Positions 33,969 through 42,679 of a stretch of 46,686 nucleotides of DNA are shown here, piece by piece; position 1 is the first letter of the stretch, and each line of letters begins with the position of its first letter. The notes under the pieces were generated by a model. The model ran no database searches, had not been told where the DNA came from, and worked only from the letters and a program-made list of their open reading frames with translations. Source of the DNA: an uncultured Sutterella sp. (lineage in GTDB: Bacteria > Pseudomonadota > Gammaproteobacteria > Burkholderiales > Burkholderiaceae_F); the NCBI GenBank assembly GCA_905198475.1, contig CAJKCQ010000010.1:1-46686 (forward strand), in the 5' to 3' direction. Position numbers and translations under genes: made by a program.

Positions 33969-34580
33969 ATGCGCGGACGCTTCATCACGATCGAAGGCAT
34001 CGACGGCGCGGGCAAATCCACGCAGACCGAATCGCTCATCGCGCTCCTCAAGGCCCGCGGCGTCGAGGTCGTGCGCACCCGGGAGCCGGGCGGCACGCCC
34101 GTGGGCGAAAAGATCCGCGAACTCCTCCTCAACGAGGAGATGGACGTCGAGACCGAGACGCTCCTCTTTTTCGCCTCGCGCGCCGAACACGTCGAGAAGG
34201 TGATCCGCCCCGCGCTCGAGCGCGGCGCCTGGGTGCTTTCGGACCGCTTCACGGACGCGACCTACGCGTACCAGGCGGGCGGCAAGGGCATGAGCGGGCG
34301 GCGCGTCGAGGCGCTCGAAAAGTGGACTTTGGGCGACTTCGCGCCCGACCTCACGATCCTCTTTGACATCGCGCCCGAAACCGCCCACGAGCGGCTTGCC
34401 GCCCGCGGTGTGGATGAAGACCGGTTCGAACGTCTCGGCGTGGACTTCTTCACCCGCGTGCGCGACGCCTACCTCGAGCGCGCCGCGGCGAACCCCGCGC
34501 GCTTTCTCATCGTCGACGCTTCGGCCGCGCCGGAAAAGGTCGCGGGCGAAATCGCCGCCAAGGTGACCTCATGGCTCTAG
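33969..34580 (+). CDS. tmk: Thymidylate kinase
   Basis: The 203-residue enzyme phosphorylates dTMP to dTDP. P-loop EGIDGAGKST (9-18), the dTMP-binding DRFTDATYAYQAGGKG and REPGGTPVGE are all present, at normal length. RBS AAAGGAGA lies upstream. Its last 10 bases overlap holB. Confidence 0.96.
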   Translation: MRGRFITIEGIDGAGKSTQTESLIALLKARGVEVVRTREPGGTPVGEKIRELLLNEEMDVETETLLFFASRAEHVEKVIRPALERGAWVLSDRFTDATYAYQAGGKGMSGRRVEALEKWTLGDFAPDLTILFDIAPETAHERLAARGVDEDRFERLGVDFFTRVRDAYLERAAANPARFLIVDASAAPEKVAGEIAAKVTSWL

Positions 34581-35611
34581 CTCCCTACGCCTGGCTGGAA
34601 GCTCCCGCGGCGGAGCTCGCGCGCATGCGCGAACGCATGCCCAACGCGGTGCTCCTCTACGGCGCGCCGGGCACGGGGCTCTATGAGCTTGCGCTCAACT
34701 TCGCGAAGTCGCTCTTCTGCAGCAGTCCCGCTCCCGACGGCTCGCCCTGCGGACGCTGCCGCGGGTGTGAGCTCACACGTGCGGGCACGCACCCGGACTT
34801 CAAGCAGGTGCTCTCGGAATTCATGTGCGCCGCCTGGGACGTGCCCTATACGGCCGCGGAGAACGAGCGCCCCGAGACGAAGAAGAAGCTCTCGCGCGAA
34901 ATCCGCATCCACCAGATCCGCATGCTTTCGGACTTCCTCGCCCTCAACGCCAATCAGGGCGGGCGGCGCATCGTCCTCGTCTATCCGGCCGACAAGGTGC
35001 GCGCGGAGGCGGCGGCCTCACTCCTCAAATCCATGGAGGAGCCGCCCGAAGACCTCACCTGGATTCTCGTTGCGGAGAAGCTCGACGACGTGCTCCCCAC
35101 GATCCGCTCGCGCTCGCGCCTCGTGCGCGCGCCGGCGCCCACGAAGGAGGAGGCGCTCGAATTCCTCAAGGCGAAGCGCGTGAAGAACCCCGAGGCGGAG
35201 CTCGCCTTTGCGGGCGGCGCCCCCCTGGCGGCGCTCGAGGCGAACGACGACGAACGGCTCTCAAAGAAGACCGAGACGGCGGCGCTCGATCTCCTGCGCG
35301 CGGGTCCCGCGCTGCGGCCCGACGACGTGGTGCGCACGATGGCGGCGGACCTCACGGTGCCCGCCTTCTCGCTCCTGCTTCTGCGCTGGGCGCACGATCT
35401 GATGCGCGCGGCTCTGGGGCTCGAGCCCCGCTACTTCGTGAACGACGGCGAGACGCTGCGCAGGCTCGCGGCGCGCACGACCCCGAAGGCTGCGGCGGAG
35501 TTCGCCGCCCAGGCCGCGCAGGTGCGCCGGTCGGCCGACCATCCCCTGAATAGCCGCCAGGTCTGGGAGCAGACCTACTTCCGCTACCAGAAGATCTTCC
35601 GGGCGCAGTAG
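34571..35611 (+). CDS. holB: DNA polymerase III delta-prime subunit
   Basis: The 346-residue clamp-loader subunit has a degenerate P-loop (LYGAPGTGLYEL, lacking the GKT lysine), as usual for delta-prime, which does not hydrolyse ATP. The zinc module uses Cys50, Cys60, Cys63 and Cys66. The SRC-like motif region reads LPTIRSRSRLVR, where typical proteins have TIRSRCR. It overlaps tmk by 10 bases and is thus translationally coupled. Confidence 0.93.
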   Translation: MALAPYAWLEAPAAELARMRERMPNAVLLYGAPGTGLYELALNFAKSLFCSSPAPDGSPCGRCRGCELTRAGTHPDFKQVLSEFMCAAWDVPYTAAENERPETKKKLSREIRIHQIRMLSDFLALNANQGGRRIVLVYPADKVRAEAAASLLKSMEEPPEDLTWILVAEKLDDVLPTIRSRSRLVRAPAPTKEEALEFLKAKRVKNPEAELAFAGGAPLAALEANDDERLSKKTETAALDLLRAGPALRPDDVVRTMAADLTVPAFSLLLLRWAHDLMRAALGLEPRYFVNDGETLRRLAARTTPKAAAEFAAQAAQVRRSADHPLNSRQVWEQTYFRYQKIFRAQ

Positions 35612-35618
35612 ACGGTGG

Positions 35619-35644
35619 GCCCGCGCGGATCCGGCCGTGCGGGC
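35619..35644. terminator. Shared hairpin between convergent holB and recombinase genes
   Basis: A 10 bp stem with one G-T pair (35619-35628 with 35635-35644) ends just before the recombinase stop. Confidence 0.5.
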
Positions 35645-35647
35645 GCC

Positions 35648-37165
35648 TCAGAGCGCCTTCATCCGGCTCATCGCCTCGCTCATCTCCTCCTCTTCCGGAG
35701 CGAGGTAGCGGCCGGTGGTCGCGACCGAGGCGTGCCCCATCGCGGCCTGCACGACGTTGACGCTCATTTCCTTCAGGGCCGCGACGGCGAAGGTGTGCCG
35801 CAGCCAGTGGGTCGAGGAGGCTCGGAGCTTCGCCGCGTCCATCGGCGATTCGACGGCGACGTGGTCGGCGACGGCGTTGAGGAAGGCTTCGAGCACCCGG
35901 TAGAGCCCCGAGCGGCTCATTGCGCCGTGGGCGTTCCGGCCGCGCCCGAGGTTGACGAGAAGCGGCGTGCCGGGTTGGGCCGCCTGCAGGCTCGGAATCC
36001 CGCGGGCGGCGAGTGCCGACTCGATGATCGAGCGCTGCTCGGTGGTGAGCGGAAGGCGCCGCACCTTGCTGCCCTTGCCCACGATCTCAATCGCGGGGCG
36101 CACCGAGAGGCCGACGCGCCTCAGCACGATCCAGTCCGTGCGGGCGTCGAGCATCTCCGAAGCGCGCATGCCGAGGCTCTTTCCCATCATCAGGATGAGC
36201 TTCATGCGCTCGCGCGGGAGCCCTTCGGGGAGGAGCGGAATCCGCGCCACCACCTCCTCCCATTGGTCGGGCGTGAGCGAGCGGTCGGCGAAGGCCTGCG
36301 GCGCCCCTTCGCCCTTGAGAAGCGGCACCTTGGAGCTCACCTGGTCGAAGGGGTTGAAGATCAGGTAGCCCGTGCGCTTCAGAAAGTTGAAGAGCTGCCG
36401 TACGATCACGACGGCGTTGCGGCGGCTCGAGGACGACAAGGGGCCGTTGAAGGGCCGCCAGGCCGGAGAGGTCCGTCTGGCGTTCTTCGGGCCGATCCAG
36501 CGCGACTGCGCCGCGCGCCACTTTCTCCGGAAGGCGGCGTCCTCGAGGCGCCCGAGGTCCTCGAGCCAATGGAGATACTGCGCGGCGTCGTCGGCGCGGA
36601 TGTTCGAGAGCGCGGTCTCCTTCTCGACGAGGCACCAGAGGAGAAACCTTTCGGCTTCCTTGCGGTAGTTCGCCTGCGTGTTGGGGTTGCCCGCGCGGGC
36701 GTTCAACCACGTGCGGATCGCCTCGAGGTCGTCGGCGGCCGAGAGCGAACACCCGACCGCGGGCGCGCGGTTGACGCCGCCCGAGCCCGAGAGACGCTCG
36801 GGGAGCCGGAGCTCCTCCAAAGGCCGGATCTGCGGGTCGAAGGCCGCCGGGGCGGCCGCAGCCGCATCGGCGCGCTTCGTTCGTTCGGCTGCCGGATAAA
36901 AGCGCGGCGTCACTTCGCCCACCGACCGCCCGAATTGCCCGAGCCAGTCCATCAGCGCGGCGGCGCGCACGGCGCCCAGTCCGGGGAAGGTGCGGTGCCA
37001 GTTGGGGCCCAGGGCCGCCGCGCACTCGTAGAGGTCCTCGACCGTGACGATTTCCGTCTTCGCGAAGGGGGCCGCCCAGTCGGGCGCAAGGAGCTTCGCG
37101 AGCGGATCATCCGCGCGCAGCGTGCGTTCGGGCAAGGTGGGTGAGGCGTCTGACGTAAGAGACAT
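35648..37165 (-). CDS. Tyrosine recombinase with N-terminal extra domain
   Basis: The 505-residue site-specific recombinase has a complete catalytic set: Arg334 (GMRASE), Lys367, His453-x-x-Arg456 (THWLRH), His478 (MGHAS) and Tyr487 (TTGRYL). A SAM-like core-binding domain spans about 145-285. Residues 30-135 form a further domain like that of large beta-proteobacterial integrases (PF12482-type, from memory). No phage genes, attachment-site repeats or cargo adjoin it, so it is either a resident recombinase or a leftover integrase. Expression is likely from the gap shared with the sensor kinase. Confidence 0.88.
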   Translation of the reverse strand: MSLTSDASPTLPERTLRADDPLAKLLAPDWAAPFAKTEIVTVEDLYECAAALGPNWHRTFPGLGAVRAAALMDWLGQFGRSVGEVTPRFYPAAERTKRADAAAAAPAAFDPQIRPLEELRLPERLSGSGGVNRAPAVGCSLSAADDLEAIRTWLNARAGNPNTQANYRKEAERFLLWCLVEKETALSNIRADDAAQYLHWLEDLGRLEDAAFRRKWRAAQSRWIGPKNARRTSPAWRPFNGPLSSSSRRNAVVIVRQLFNFLKRTGYLIFNPFDQVSSKVPLLKGEGAPQAFADRSLTPDQWEEVVARIPLLPEGLPRERMKLILMMGKSLGMRASEMLDARTDWIVLRRVGLSVRPAIEIVGKGSKVRRLPLTTEQRSIIESALAARGIPSLQAAQPGTPLLVNLGRGRNAHGAMSRSGLYRVLEAFLNAVADHVAVESPMDAAKLRASSTHWLRHTFAVAALKEMSVNVVQAAMGHASVATTGRYLAPEEEEMSEAMSRMKAL

Positions 37166-37310
37166 GGCGGAGGGAAGGGCGATGCGTCGGATTCAACCGC
37201 CTAATATATACGGACGCTGCAGAGGGCGCTTCCGCGACCGGTTTGAAGCCGCTCCCTCCGGCCCCCAAGATTTCCATTCCGCCCAACGATTCAGGAACGA
37301 GGTCCGTCAC
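37166..37310. promoter_or_regulatory. Divergent promoter region, recombinase and sensor kinase
   Basis: The 145-base gap holds one A+T-rich patch (CTAATATATACGG near 37201-37213), the only plausible -10 area for either direction. No -35 can be assigned with confidence. Confidence 0.35.
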
Positions 37311-39521
37311 ATGCCGAGGCGCCCGAGCCCTACGCCGCTTCCGTCCGCTCTTTCGAGCACCCTCCGCCGCAGGTCCGCGCGCCGCATCGGAGCGCTTCTC
37401 TGCGGCGTCGTGCTTGCGCTCTCCGGAGCGCTTCCCGCCGCGGCCGCCACAAGCTCCTTCATCGGCATGGGCGCCTCGACGGGCACGCCCTCGGGGGACG
37501 TGCAGGCGGCGATCATGCCGGTACTCCACTCGATGGAGGAGCCCGCGAGCGTGCGCGGGGCGCACGTCAACCCCCGCGACCTCTTCAGCGTCCCGGTGAC
37601 GGCCGCGTTCCCGCGCAAGATGCGCATCGGCATCCAGGCCTCGCTCGGCTTCACGATGCGCGCGAGCTGGCTGAAGTACACCGTCGAGGAGATCCGCTAC
37701 GTCTTGGGGAGCAACAACGTCGAGATTCTCTGGCTCGACGACCGGTCGTTTGAGCTCGGCGCCGAGAGCCGGCAGCTCGACTTCATCCTCGCCGACGCCG
37801 ACCGCTTCGCCCTCACGCAGAGCACCGGCGCCTACGAACCGGTGGCGAACTTTCTGCCCATTTCCGCGGGCCGCGCCGAAGACGCGCAGGCGGGCGTCTT
37901 CTTCACCCGGCGCGGGCGGTCCCTGTCGTCCCTCGCCTCTTTGGGCGGCTCCGACGTGACCTTGGCGGCCCTCAATTCCGAGCAGCTCGCCGCCTGGAAG
38001 GCGCCGGCCGCGCAGATGCATCTCCTCGGCTTCAAGGAGGCACAGCTCGAGGAGAAGACCACCTTCTACGGCTTCTCGCCCGAAGCGGTGCTCCACGGCG
38101 TCCTCTCAGGAGCGCAGACGGCGGGCGTGCTCCCGGCGTGCCTGCTCGAGCAGTTGGAGGGCGAGGGAAAGGTCTCGATCTCCCGGGATCTTTCGATTCT
38201 CAGTCCGAGAACGGACGATACGCTGCGGTGCATGCACTCGACCGTCACCTATCCGGGCTGGACCTTCGGCGCCCTGAGCACGGTGGATCCGACCTGGAAG
38301 AAGGCGATGACGACGATCCTCTTCTCGACGTCGAGCCTCGCCTACGGCGGCGAATGGGCGCTCCCCGCCGTGAACCGCTCCGTCTACGACCTCTTTTATG
38401 AACTCAAGATCGGCCCCTACGAGCACCTCGCCACCTGGAGCCTCAACCGGTTCCTGCGCGAGAAGGCTGAATACCTCGCGCTCGCGCTCCTCGCCGCCTT
38501 CCTCATCGTCACCTACGTCGTGAGCCTTTCGATCCTGGTGCGGCGCCGCACGCGCGCGCTCACCGAAGCGCTCGAGGAGCGCGACGTGATCGAAGCGGAG
38601 GCCGCGCAGTCGCGCCAACACATCGCCAATCTCGAGCGCACCGGCATCGTCGGGCAGATGTCCACGATCATCGCGCATGAGTTGAAGCAGCCCCTCGCGG
38701 CGATCGTCAACTTCGCCGGAAGCCTCAACCGCCGCACGCAGCAGGGGAAGTTCGACCCGAAGGCCTTCACGTTCGCCCTGGGCGAAATCCTCGCGCAGGC
38801 AGAACGCGCCAACGAAATCGTCAACCGCGTGCGCGCCTACGCCAAGCACGACTATCCGCCGAGAAAGGTCGCCGACCTCTACGACGTGGTCGGCAACGCC
38901 ATCACCACCTTCCGCCGCAGCCGGCAGACGAACGCCGAGGTGATCGTGCGCGTCAACAAGGGTTCGCGCGCCGAGGTGGACGCCTGGGAAATCGAGCTCG
39001 CCGTCCTCAACCTCATGAAGAACGCCGCCGACGCGATCTCGGGCGTCGATTCGCCGAGAATCGAGGTGACGCTCGTTCCGCAGGACGAGAAGACCTGGGC
39101 GCTCTCGGTGGGCGACAACGGCCCGTATCTCGAGGACGAACAGATCGCCAACCTCTTCAAGCCCCTGCAGACCACGAAGGGGGCGGGCGGCATGGGGCTC
39201 GGGCTTTCTATCGTCTCCTCGATCGCCGAGCGTCACGCCGGGCACGTCACGGTCGCGCGCAACGGCGCGTGCGGCCTCAAGTTCACGATCACCTTCCCGC
39301 GAGAGCCCGGGCTCGTCGAAGACCTCGCCGACGACATGCTGCCGCCCAAGATGCAGGTCTTCCACGGGGCCCCCGGAGCCTCCGCCGCTGCTGCGGACGC
39401 CTCCGCGGCCAGTCGCGGCGCGTCGGGCGAGGCGGTGCGCGAAGGCGTCGAGCGCGCCTGGCCGCGCCCGGAGACCGCCCAGTCGCTCGACAAGGAAAAT
39501 ACGCAGTTCCACAGCATGTGA
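37311..39521 (+). CDS. Sensor histidine kinase with PhnD-type periplasmic domain (TtrS-like)
   Basis: The 736-residue protein has an export/anchor helix (about 25-46) and a periplasmic region (47-385) of the phosphate/phosphonate-binding PhnD-like fold seen in TtrS-type sensors (RIGIQASLGF...). A second membrane helix (386-411), a coiled linker, the phospho-acceptor HELKQPLAAI (His456), N-box LAVLNLMKNAADAI and G-boxes GDNGP and GGMGLGLSI follow. The C-terminal ~70 residues are Ala-rich and disordered-looking. No response regulator gene is adjacent. It lies directly upstream of mccA, so sensing of an oxidised sulfur acceptor is a reasonable inference. I chose the ATG at 37311 (GAGG RBS); upstream frame overlaps the recombinase. 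Confidence 0.87.
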   Translation: MPRRPSPTPLPSALSSTLRRRSARRIGALLCGVVLALSGALPAAAATSSFIGMGASTGTPSGDVQAAIMPVLHSMEEPASVRGAHVNPRDLFSVPVTAAFPRKMRIGIQASLGFTMRASWLKYTVEEIRYVLGSNNVEILWLDDRSFELGAESRQLDFILADADRFALTQSTGAYEPVANFLPISAGRAEDAQAGVFFTRRGRSLSSLASLGGSDVTLAALNSEQLAAWKAPAAQMHLLGFKEAQLEEKTTFYGFSPEAVLHGVLSGAQTAGVLPACLLEQLEGEGKVSISRDLSILSPRTDDTLRCMHSTVTYPGWTFGALSTVDPTWKKAMTTILFSTSSLAYGGEWALPAVNRSVYDLFYELKIGPYEHLATWSLNRFLREKAEYLALALLAAFLIVTYVVSLSILVRRRTRALTEALEERDVIEAEAAQSRQHIANLERTGIVGQMSTIIAHELKQPLAAIVNFAGSLNRRTQQGKFDPKAFTFALGEILAQAERANEIVNRVRAYAKHDYPPRKVADLYDVVGNAITTFRRSRQTNAEVIVRVNKGSRAEVDAWEIELAVLNLMKNAADAISGVDSPRIEVTLVPQDEKTWALSVGDNGPYLEDEQIANLFKPLQTTKGAGGMGLGLSIVSSIAERHAGHVTVARNGACGLKFTITFPREPGLVEDLADDMLPPKMQVFHGAPGASAAAADASAASRGASGEAVREGVERAWPRPETAQSLDKENTQFHSM

Positions 39522-39951
39522 GCGCCGCTGCGCCGCGCCGCCTCCCGCCGGAACGCCTCATCCGCTCCCTGTCCGCACGATTCTGTCGCGCCGGCGGGGA
39601 GCTTTCTTTTGAATCCGCCGCCTGCGGGCGGCGGATCCCCGCCGCGCCCCGGGTCCTTGAATGCGTGCTCGGAAACTGGGCCTTCCAGGGCGGCGGCGCA
39701 TGCGGCATGACGACGGGCGCCGCGAATTTCTGCAGGACGAGGGCTTGAGGATTTCCATCCACACCCTCGAAAACGTCCCCTCGGCTCCAGGCGGGAGGTT
39801 CCTTGAAAGCGCCTCCGGAAAATGGCGGAAAACCGAACGCCGGCGGCACCACCGAACGGTTCTTTAAAACTATCGAAATCTTTGCTTTGGTAGTCTTCAA
39901 TTAAAAAACGGATAGGTAATTACCCGAGCATCCCTGCTGCACGCGATTATG

Positions 39952-39964
39952 AATGAGAATCATT
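39952..39964. promoter_or_regulatory. Fur-box-like sequence
   Basis: AATGAGAATCATT matches 12 of 13 core positions of the classical Fur consensus. It lies about 460 bases upstream of mccA. An iron-responsive control of a heme-rich enzyme is plausible but unproven. Confidence 0.4.
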
Positions 39965-40348
39965 CCATTTTAACCTTATAAGCATTGCGCCGCATTTTGG
40001 TGAACGTTTTCAAGGAAAAAAGCCGTCTCGTTTCGTAAAACGGAACGAACTCATTCGACGGGCGCAAAGTGATTCCTCAGCAAGCCGGAAATCGGGGGTT
40101 GAGTACTTATAAAGGGTTATTTTCGTTCGGCCGAGCGGCAGATTCCGTTCGGTTTGGCGTTAGAGCATTCAACAATATGAAAAACCTAGAAAACAGGAGA
40201 AAATCATCCAAGGCGTCAAAGATTTCATACCTCTTTATGGGTTACCTGATAATCCATCAAGAGGATGGGGCTGTACGAATCTGAAACACTTCTTAAATGA
40301 GGATTAAGGGAGTAAATTGAACCTGCGCCGCCCGTGAGGGATGCGCTT

Positions 40349-40376
40349 TTGACCTCAAAGAAGCCTGATCGATAGA
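40349..40376 (+). promoter_or_regulatory. Candidate mccA promoter
   Basis: TTGACC (40349-40354) and GATAGA (40371-40376) are separated by 16 bases; the expected start would give a leader of about 40 bases. The -10 is weak, which suggests dependence on an activator. Confidence 0.4.
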
Positions 40377-40422
40377 AAAGGCAAATCATTAAAACCCCAA
40401 AGAGACCCGAAAGGAGCTAATC

Positions 40423-42399
40423 ATGACCAAGCAGCACAAGCTTCTGTCTCTCGCAGCGTGTATGGGCATGGCTTTTGCAGCCTCCGCCTCCATGGCCGCT
40501 GAAGCCCCGGCCAACACCACCAAGGTCGACCTCCCCCGCACTCTCGACGGCTACGTTGCTCAGGACAAGGCGTTCTGGGACTACCTCAAGGCGAACCACC
40601 CCTACTTCAAGTACCTGAAGGAAGGCCGCGTGGTCGGCAAGTTCACCATGTCCGACCGTACGGAGGAATGGGTTGAGTTCGGCGGCGGCGACAAGTATGC
40701 GAAGAAGGTCGGCCGCCACACGGCCGTCACGTATCGTCTGCCGTATGAATCCTTCCTCGACCTCCCGAACAAGTTCGTCGGCCCGAAGAAGTGCGGCGAA
40801 TGCCATCCGGCACAGTACGAGAAGTGGGAGCGTTCGCGCCACAACAAGATCGTCCGCTTCCCTGAGGAACTCACGGAACCCGTGGTCGCCGGCGATCTGA
40901 AGAAGCCCCTCTACAACTCGAAGGCCTCCGTCCTTCCTGAAGGCATCAACCCCGACGACGTCTTCATGGTCATGGGCACGCCGCGCACGAAGTACGGCTA
41001 CCTCGACAAGTGGCTCGTCCGCGGCACGTACCACATTGAAGACGGCGGCGATCTCTCGAAGGCCACCGGCACGATGGTCGCGGGCGGCAACCAGTTCTCG
41101 CGCAACTGGGCCGAGCACATCACGCCTGAAGTCGCCAAGAAGATCAACGCGTGGGATCCGACCTTCCCGGTCAAGCTCGAGGACTTCGGCGCTCAGTCTT
41201 CCAAGGTCTGGGGCATGAACTCCTACGGCGCTTCGAACCGCAAGCAGGCGCTCTTCCAGCCGGGTTCGTCCTACTGCGAAATCTGCCATACGTGGAAGTT
41301 CGACTTCAAGAGCCAGGATGAGCTCTTCGCCGCTCTCGGCGACGCCAAGAAGCTTCGCGCGCACACGATCGCCAAGGGCGTGTCCTGCGAAGAATGCCAC
41401 GGCGCCGGCGCCCACCTGTACGGCGCCCGCGGTGCCGGCATGCCGTCGAACTGCGAACGCTGCCACCAGCGCTTCGTCTACAACGAGGGCGATGCCGCCA
41501 AGAATCCGAAGCAGCCGTTCACGTCCTTCTTCAAGAGCTTCTGCCCGGCCTGCGGTACCGAAGGTTCGCAGTCTCACTACACGAAGCACTACCAGAAGGG
41601 CATGCGCTGCACGACCTGCCACGACCCGCATGAAGTCACGGCGAACGACTGGGCCTCGCAGTACACCGTTCCGAACCTGAAGAAGGAATGCCAGGACTGC
41701 CACACCACGGCCGCCTACTTCTTCTCGCAGGGCGGTACGCACAGCCGCAACAAGTGCGAATCCTGCCATATGCCGAAGATGAACTCGTGCGAAAACTTCG
41801 CCTCGATTCAGCGTCCCGACATGGCCGGCTTCGACAACGTCCGTGCGTCGCACATCTGGCGCATCCTCGTTGATCCGGAGAAGAAGTCCATCAATCCGCC
41901 TGAAGGCGTGACGGACCGCAAGCAGGTCTCGCCGAAGGGTTGGCACCTCACGAAGGACGACGGCCGTCCGTACCTCGACCTGATGTGGACCTGCGGCCGC
42001 ACCGCGTACCAGGACAAGCACGTTGTCGACGCGATGGGCTGCCACAGCCCGATCCAGTCGAAGTTCCCGGAAATGATGCGCTTCAAGGATCAGCGTACGA
42101 TCTACAACAAGGTCAACGCCTGGCAGACCCCGGTCAAGGAAGGCTACGCCAAGGTCATCTCCGACCTGTCGAGCATCCGCGATCTCCTCAAGGTCGCGAA
42201 GCTCTCGACGGCCGACCGCGCCCAGGTTCAGCTCTATGCTGAAGAAGCCCGCATCAACTGCGCCAAGATCAAGGACGACGGTTCGTGGGGTGTCCACGCT
42301 CCGAAGTTCTCCAAGCAGCTCGTTGAAGAGGCTCAGTCCTACACGGCTCAGGCTCTTGCGATCCTGAACGGGCAGCAGGACAAGACCGCGAAGAAGTAA
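40423..42399 (+). CDS. mccA: Octaheme cytochrome c sulfite reductase, MccA/SirA type
   Basis: The 658-residue exported protein (signal peptide to about residue 26) has seven CXXCH sites beginning at Cys124, 285, 322, 344, 396, 423 and 445. The eighth site is CX15CH from Cys524 to Cys540-His541, the diagnostic active-site heme of MccA/SirA enzymes that reduce sulfite to sulfide with six electrons. Family members carry a Cu(I) bound by two cysteines near this heme; non-heme Cys374, Cys377 and Cys456 are candidates. The RBS (AAGGAG) is strong and codon choice uses more GCT/GGT/GTT than neighbours, suggesting high expression. A strong terminator follows. The electron-donor genes known from Wolinella and Shewanella are absent nearby. 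Confidence 0.93.
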   Translation: MTKQHKLLSLAACMGMAFAASASMAAEAPANTTKVDLPRTLDGYVAQDKAFWDYLKANHPYFKYLKEGRVVGKFTMSDRTEEWVEFGGGDKYAKKVGRHTAVTYRLPYESFLDLPNKFVGPKKCGECHPAQYEKWERSRHNKIVRFPEELTEPVVAGDLKKPLYNSKASVLPEGINPDDVFMVMGTPRTKYGYLDKWLVRGTYHIEDGGDLSKATGTMVAGGNQFSRNWAEHITPEVAKKINAWDPTFPVKLEDFGAQSSKVWGMNSYGASNRKQALFQPGSSYCEICHTWKFDFKSQDELFAALGDAKKLRAHTIAKGVSCEECHGAGAHLYGARGAGMPSNCERCHQRFVYNEGDAAKNPKQPFTSFFKSFCPACGTEGSQSHYTKHYQKGMRCTTCHDPHEVTANDWASQYTVPNLKKECQDCHTTAAYFFSQGGTHSRNKCESCHMPKMNSCENFASIQRPDMAGFDNVRASHIWRILVDPEKKSINPPEGVTDRKQVSPKGWHLTKDDGRPYLDLMWTCGRTAYQDKHVVDAMGCHSPIQSKFPEMMRFKDQRTIYNKVNAWQTPVKEGYAKVISDLSSIRDLLKVAKLSTADRAQVQLYAEEARINCAKIKDDGSWGVHAPKFSKQLVEEAQSYTAQALAILNGQQDKTAKK

Positions 42400-42439
42400 T
42401 TCCGACCCGGTCCTCCTCTGAGGCTTCAGAGTGAACCAA

Positions 42440-42478
42440 AAGGCCCCGCAGGACTCCTCGTGAGTCCGCGGGGCCTTC
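42440..42478 (+). terminator. Terminator after mccA
   Basis: A long stem (42440-42456 with 42462-42477, one bulge) is followed by TTCTCCT. It separates mccA from the downstream genes, which would then be transcribed at a lower level or from their own promoter. Confidence 0.7.
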
Positions 42479-42607
42479 TCCTATGGGATCCCGCCCCGGC
42501 TTGATAGCGTTTTTGTGTGGCAAAATCCCTAAAAATCAGAGCGCTTTCAAGTCGCGAGCGAGCGAGGCATAACGCCCGCTTAATGTTCTTCGGCTAGGCT
42601 TGCGAGG

Positions 42608-42621
42608 AAGATTGGAATCTT
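42608..42621. promoter_or_regulatory. Inverted repeat upstream of the rhodanese gene
   Basis: AAGATT-GG-AATCTT is a perfect 6-bp inverted repeat with a 2-base centre, 58 bases before the ATG, too tight for an RNA hairpin and so more likely a protein-binding site. It lies in an A+T-rich gap that probably holds a promoter. Confidence 0.35.
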
Positions 42622-42679
42622 TTACCGCGCGCGGGCGCGGCCCCCGCAAAGCCCGCCGCGAACCACCAAAGGCAGAAGA

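Larger units (their letters stand above)
39522..40422 (+). promoter_or_regulatory. 900-base noncoding region upstream of mccA
   Basis: The first ~350 bases are G+C-rich with a perfect 10 bp hairpin (39613-39622 with 39627-39636). From about 39860 to 40420 the sequence turns markedly A+T-rich, unlike the rest of the window. It contains a Fur-like box (39952-39964), a 9 bp hairpin (40028-40036 with 40040-40048), two direct copies of CGTTCGG near 40125-40155 and a -35/-10 pair before mccA. A 71-codon GTG-started frame (40069-40284) has no similarity and is probably not a gene. Confidence 0.6.

Noticed and set aside
40247..40259. FNR-like site TGAT-N5-ATCA upstream of mccA
   Set aside because: The half-sites are five bases apart where FNR needs four, and the outer positions do not fit.
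40069..40284. 71-codon GTG-started frame in the A+T-rich region before mccA
   Set aside because: No RBS, no similarity and no typical codon use; more likely part of a regulatory leader.
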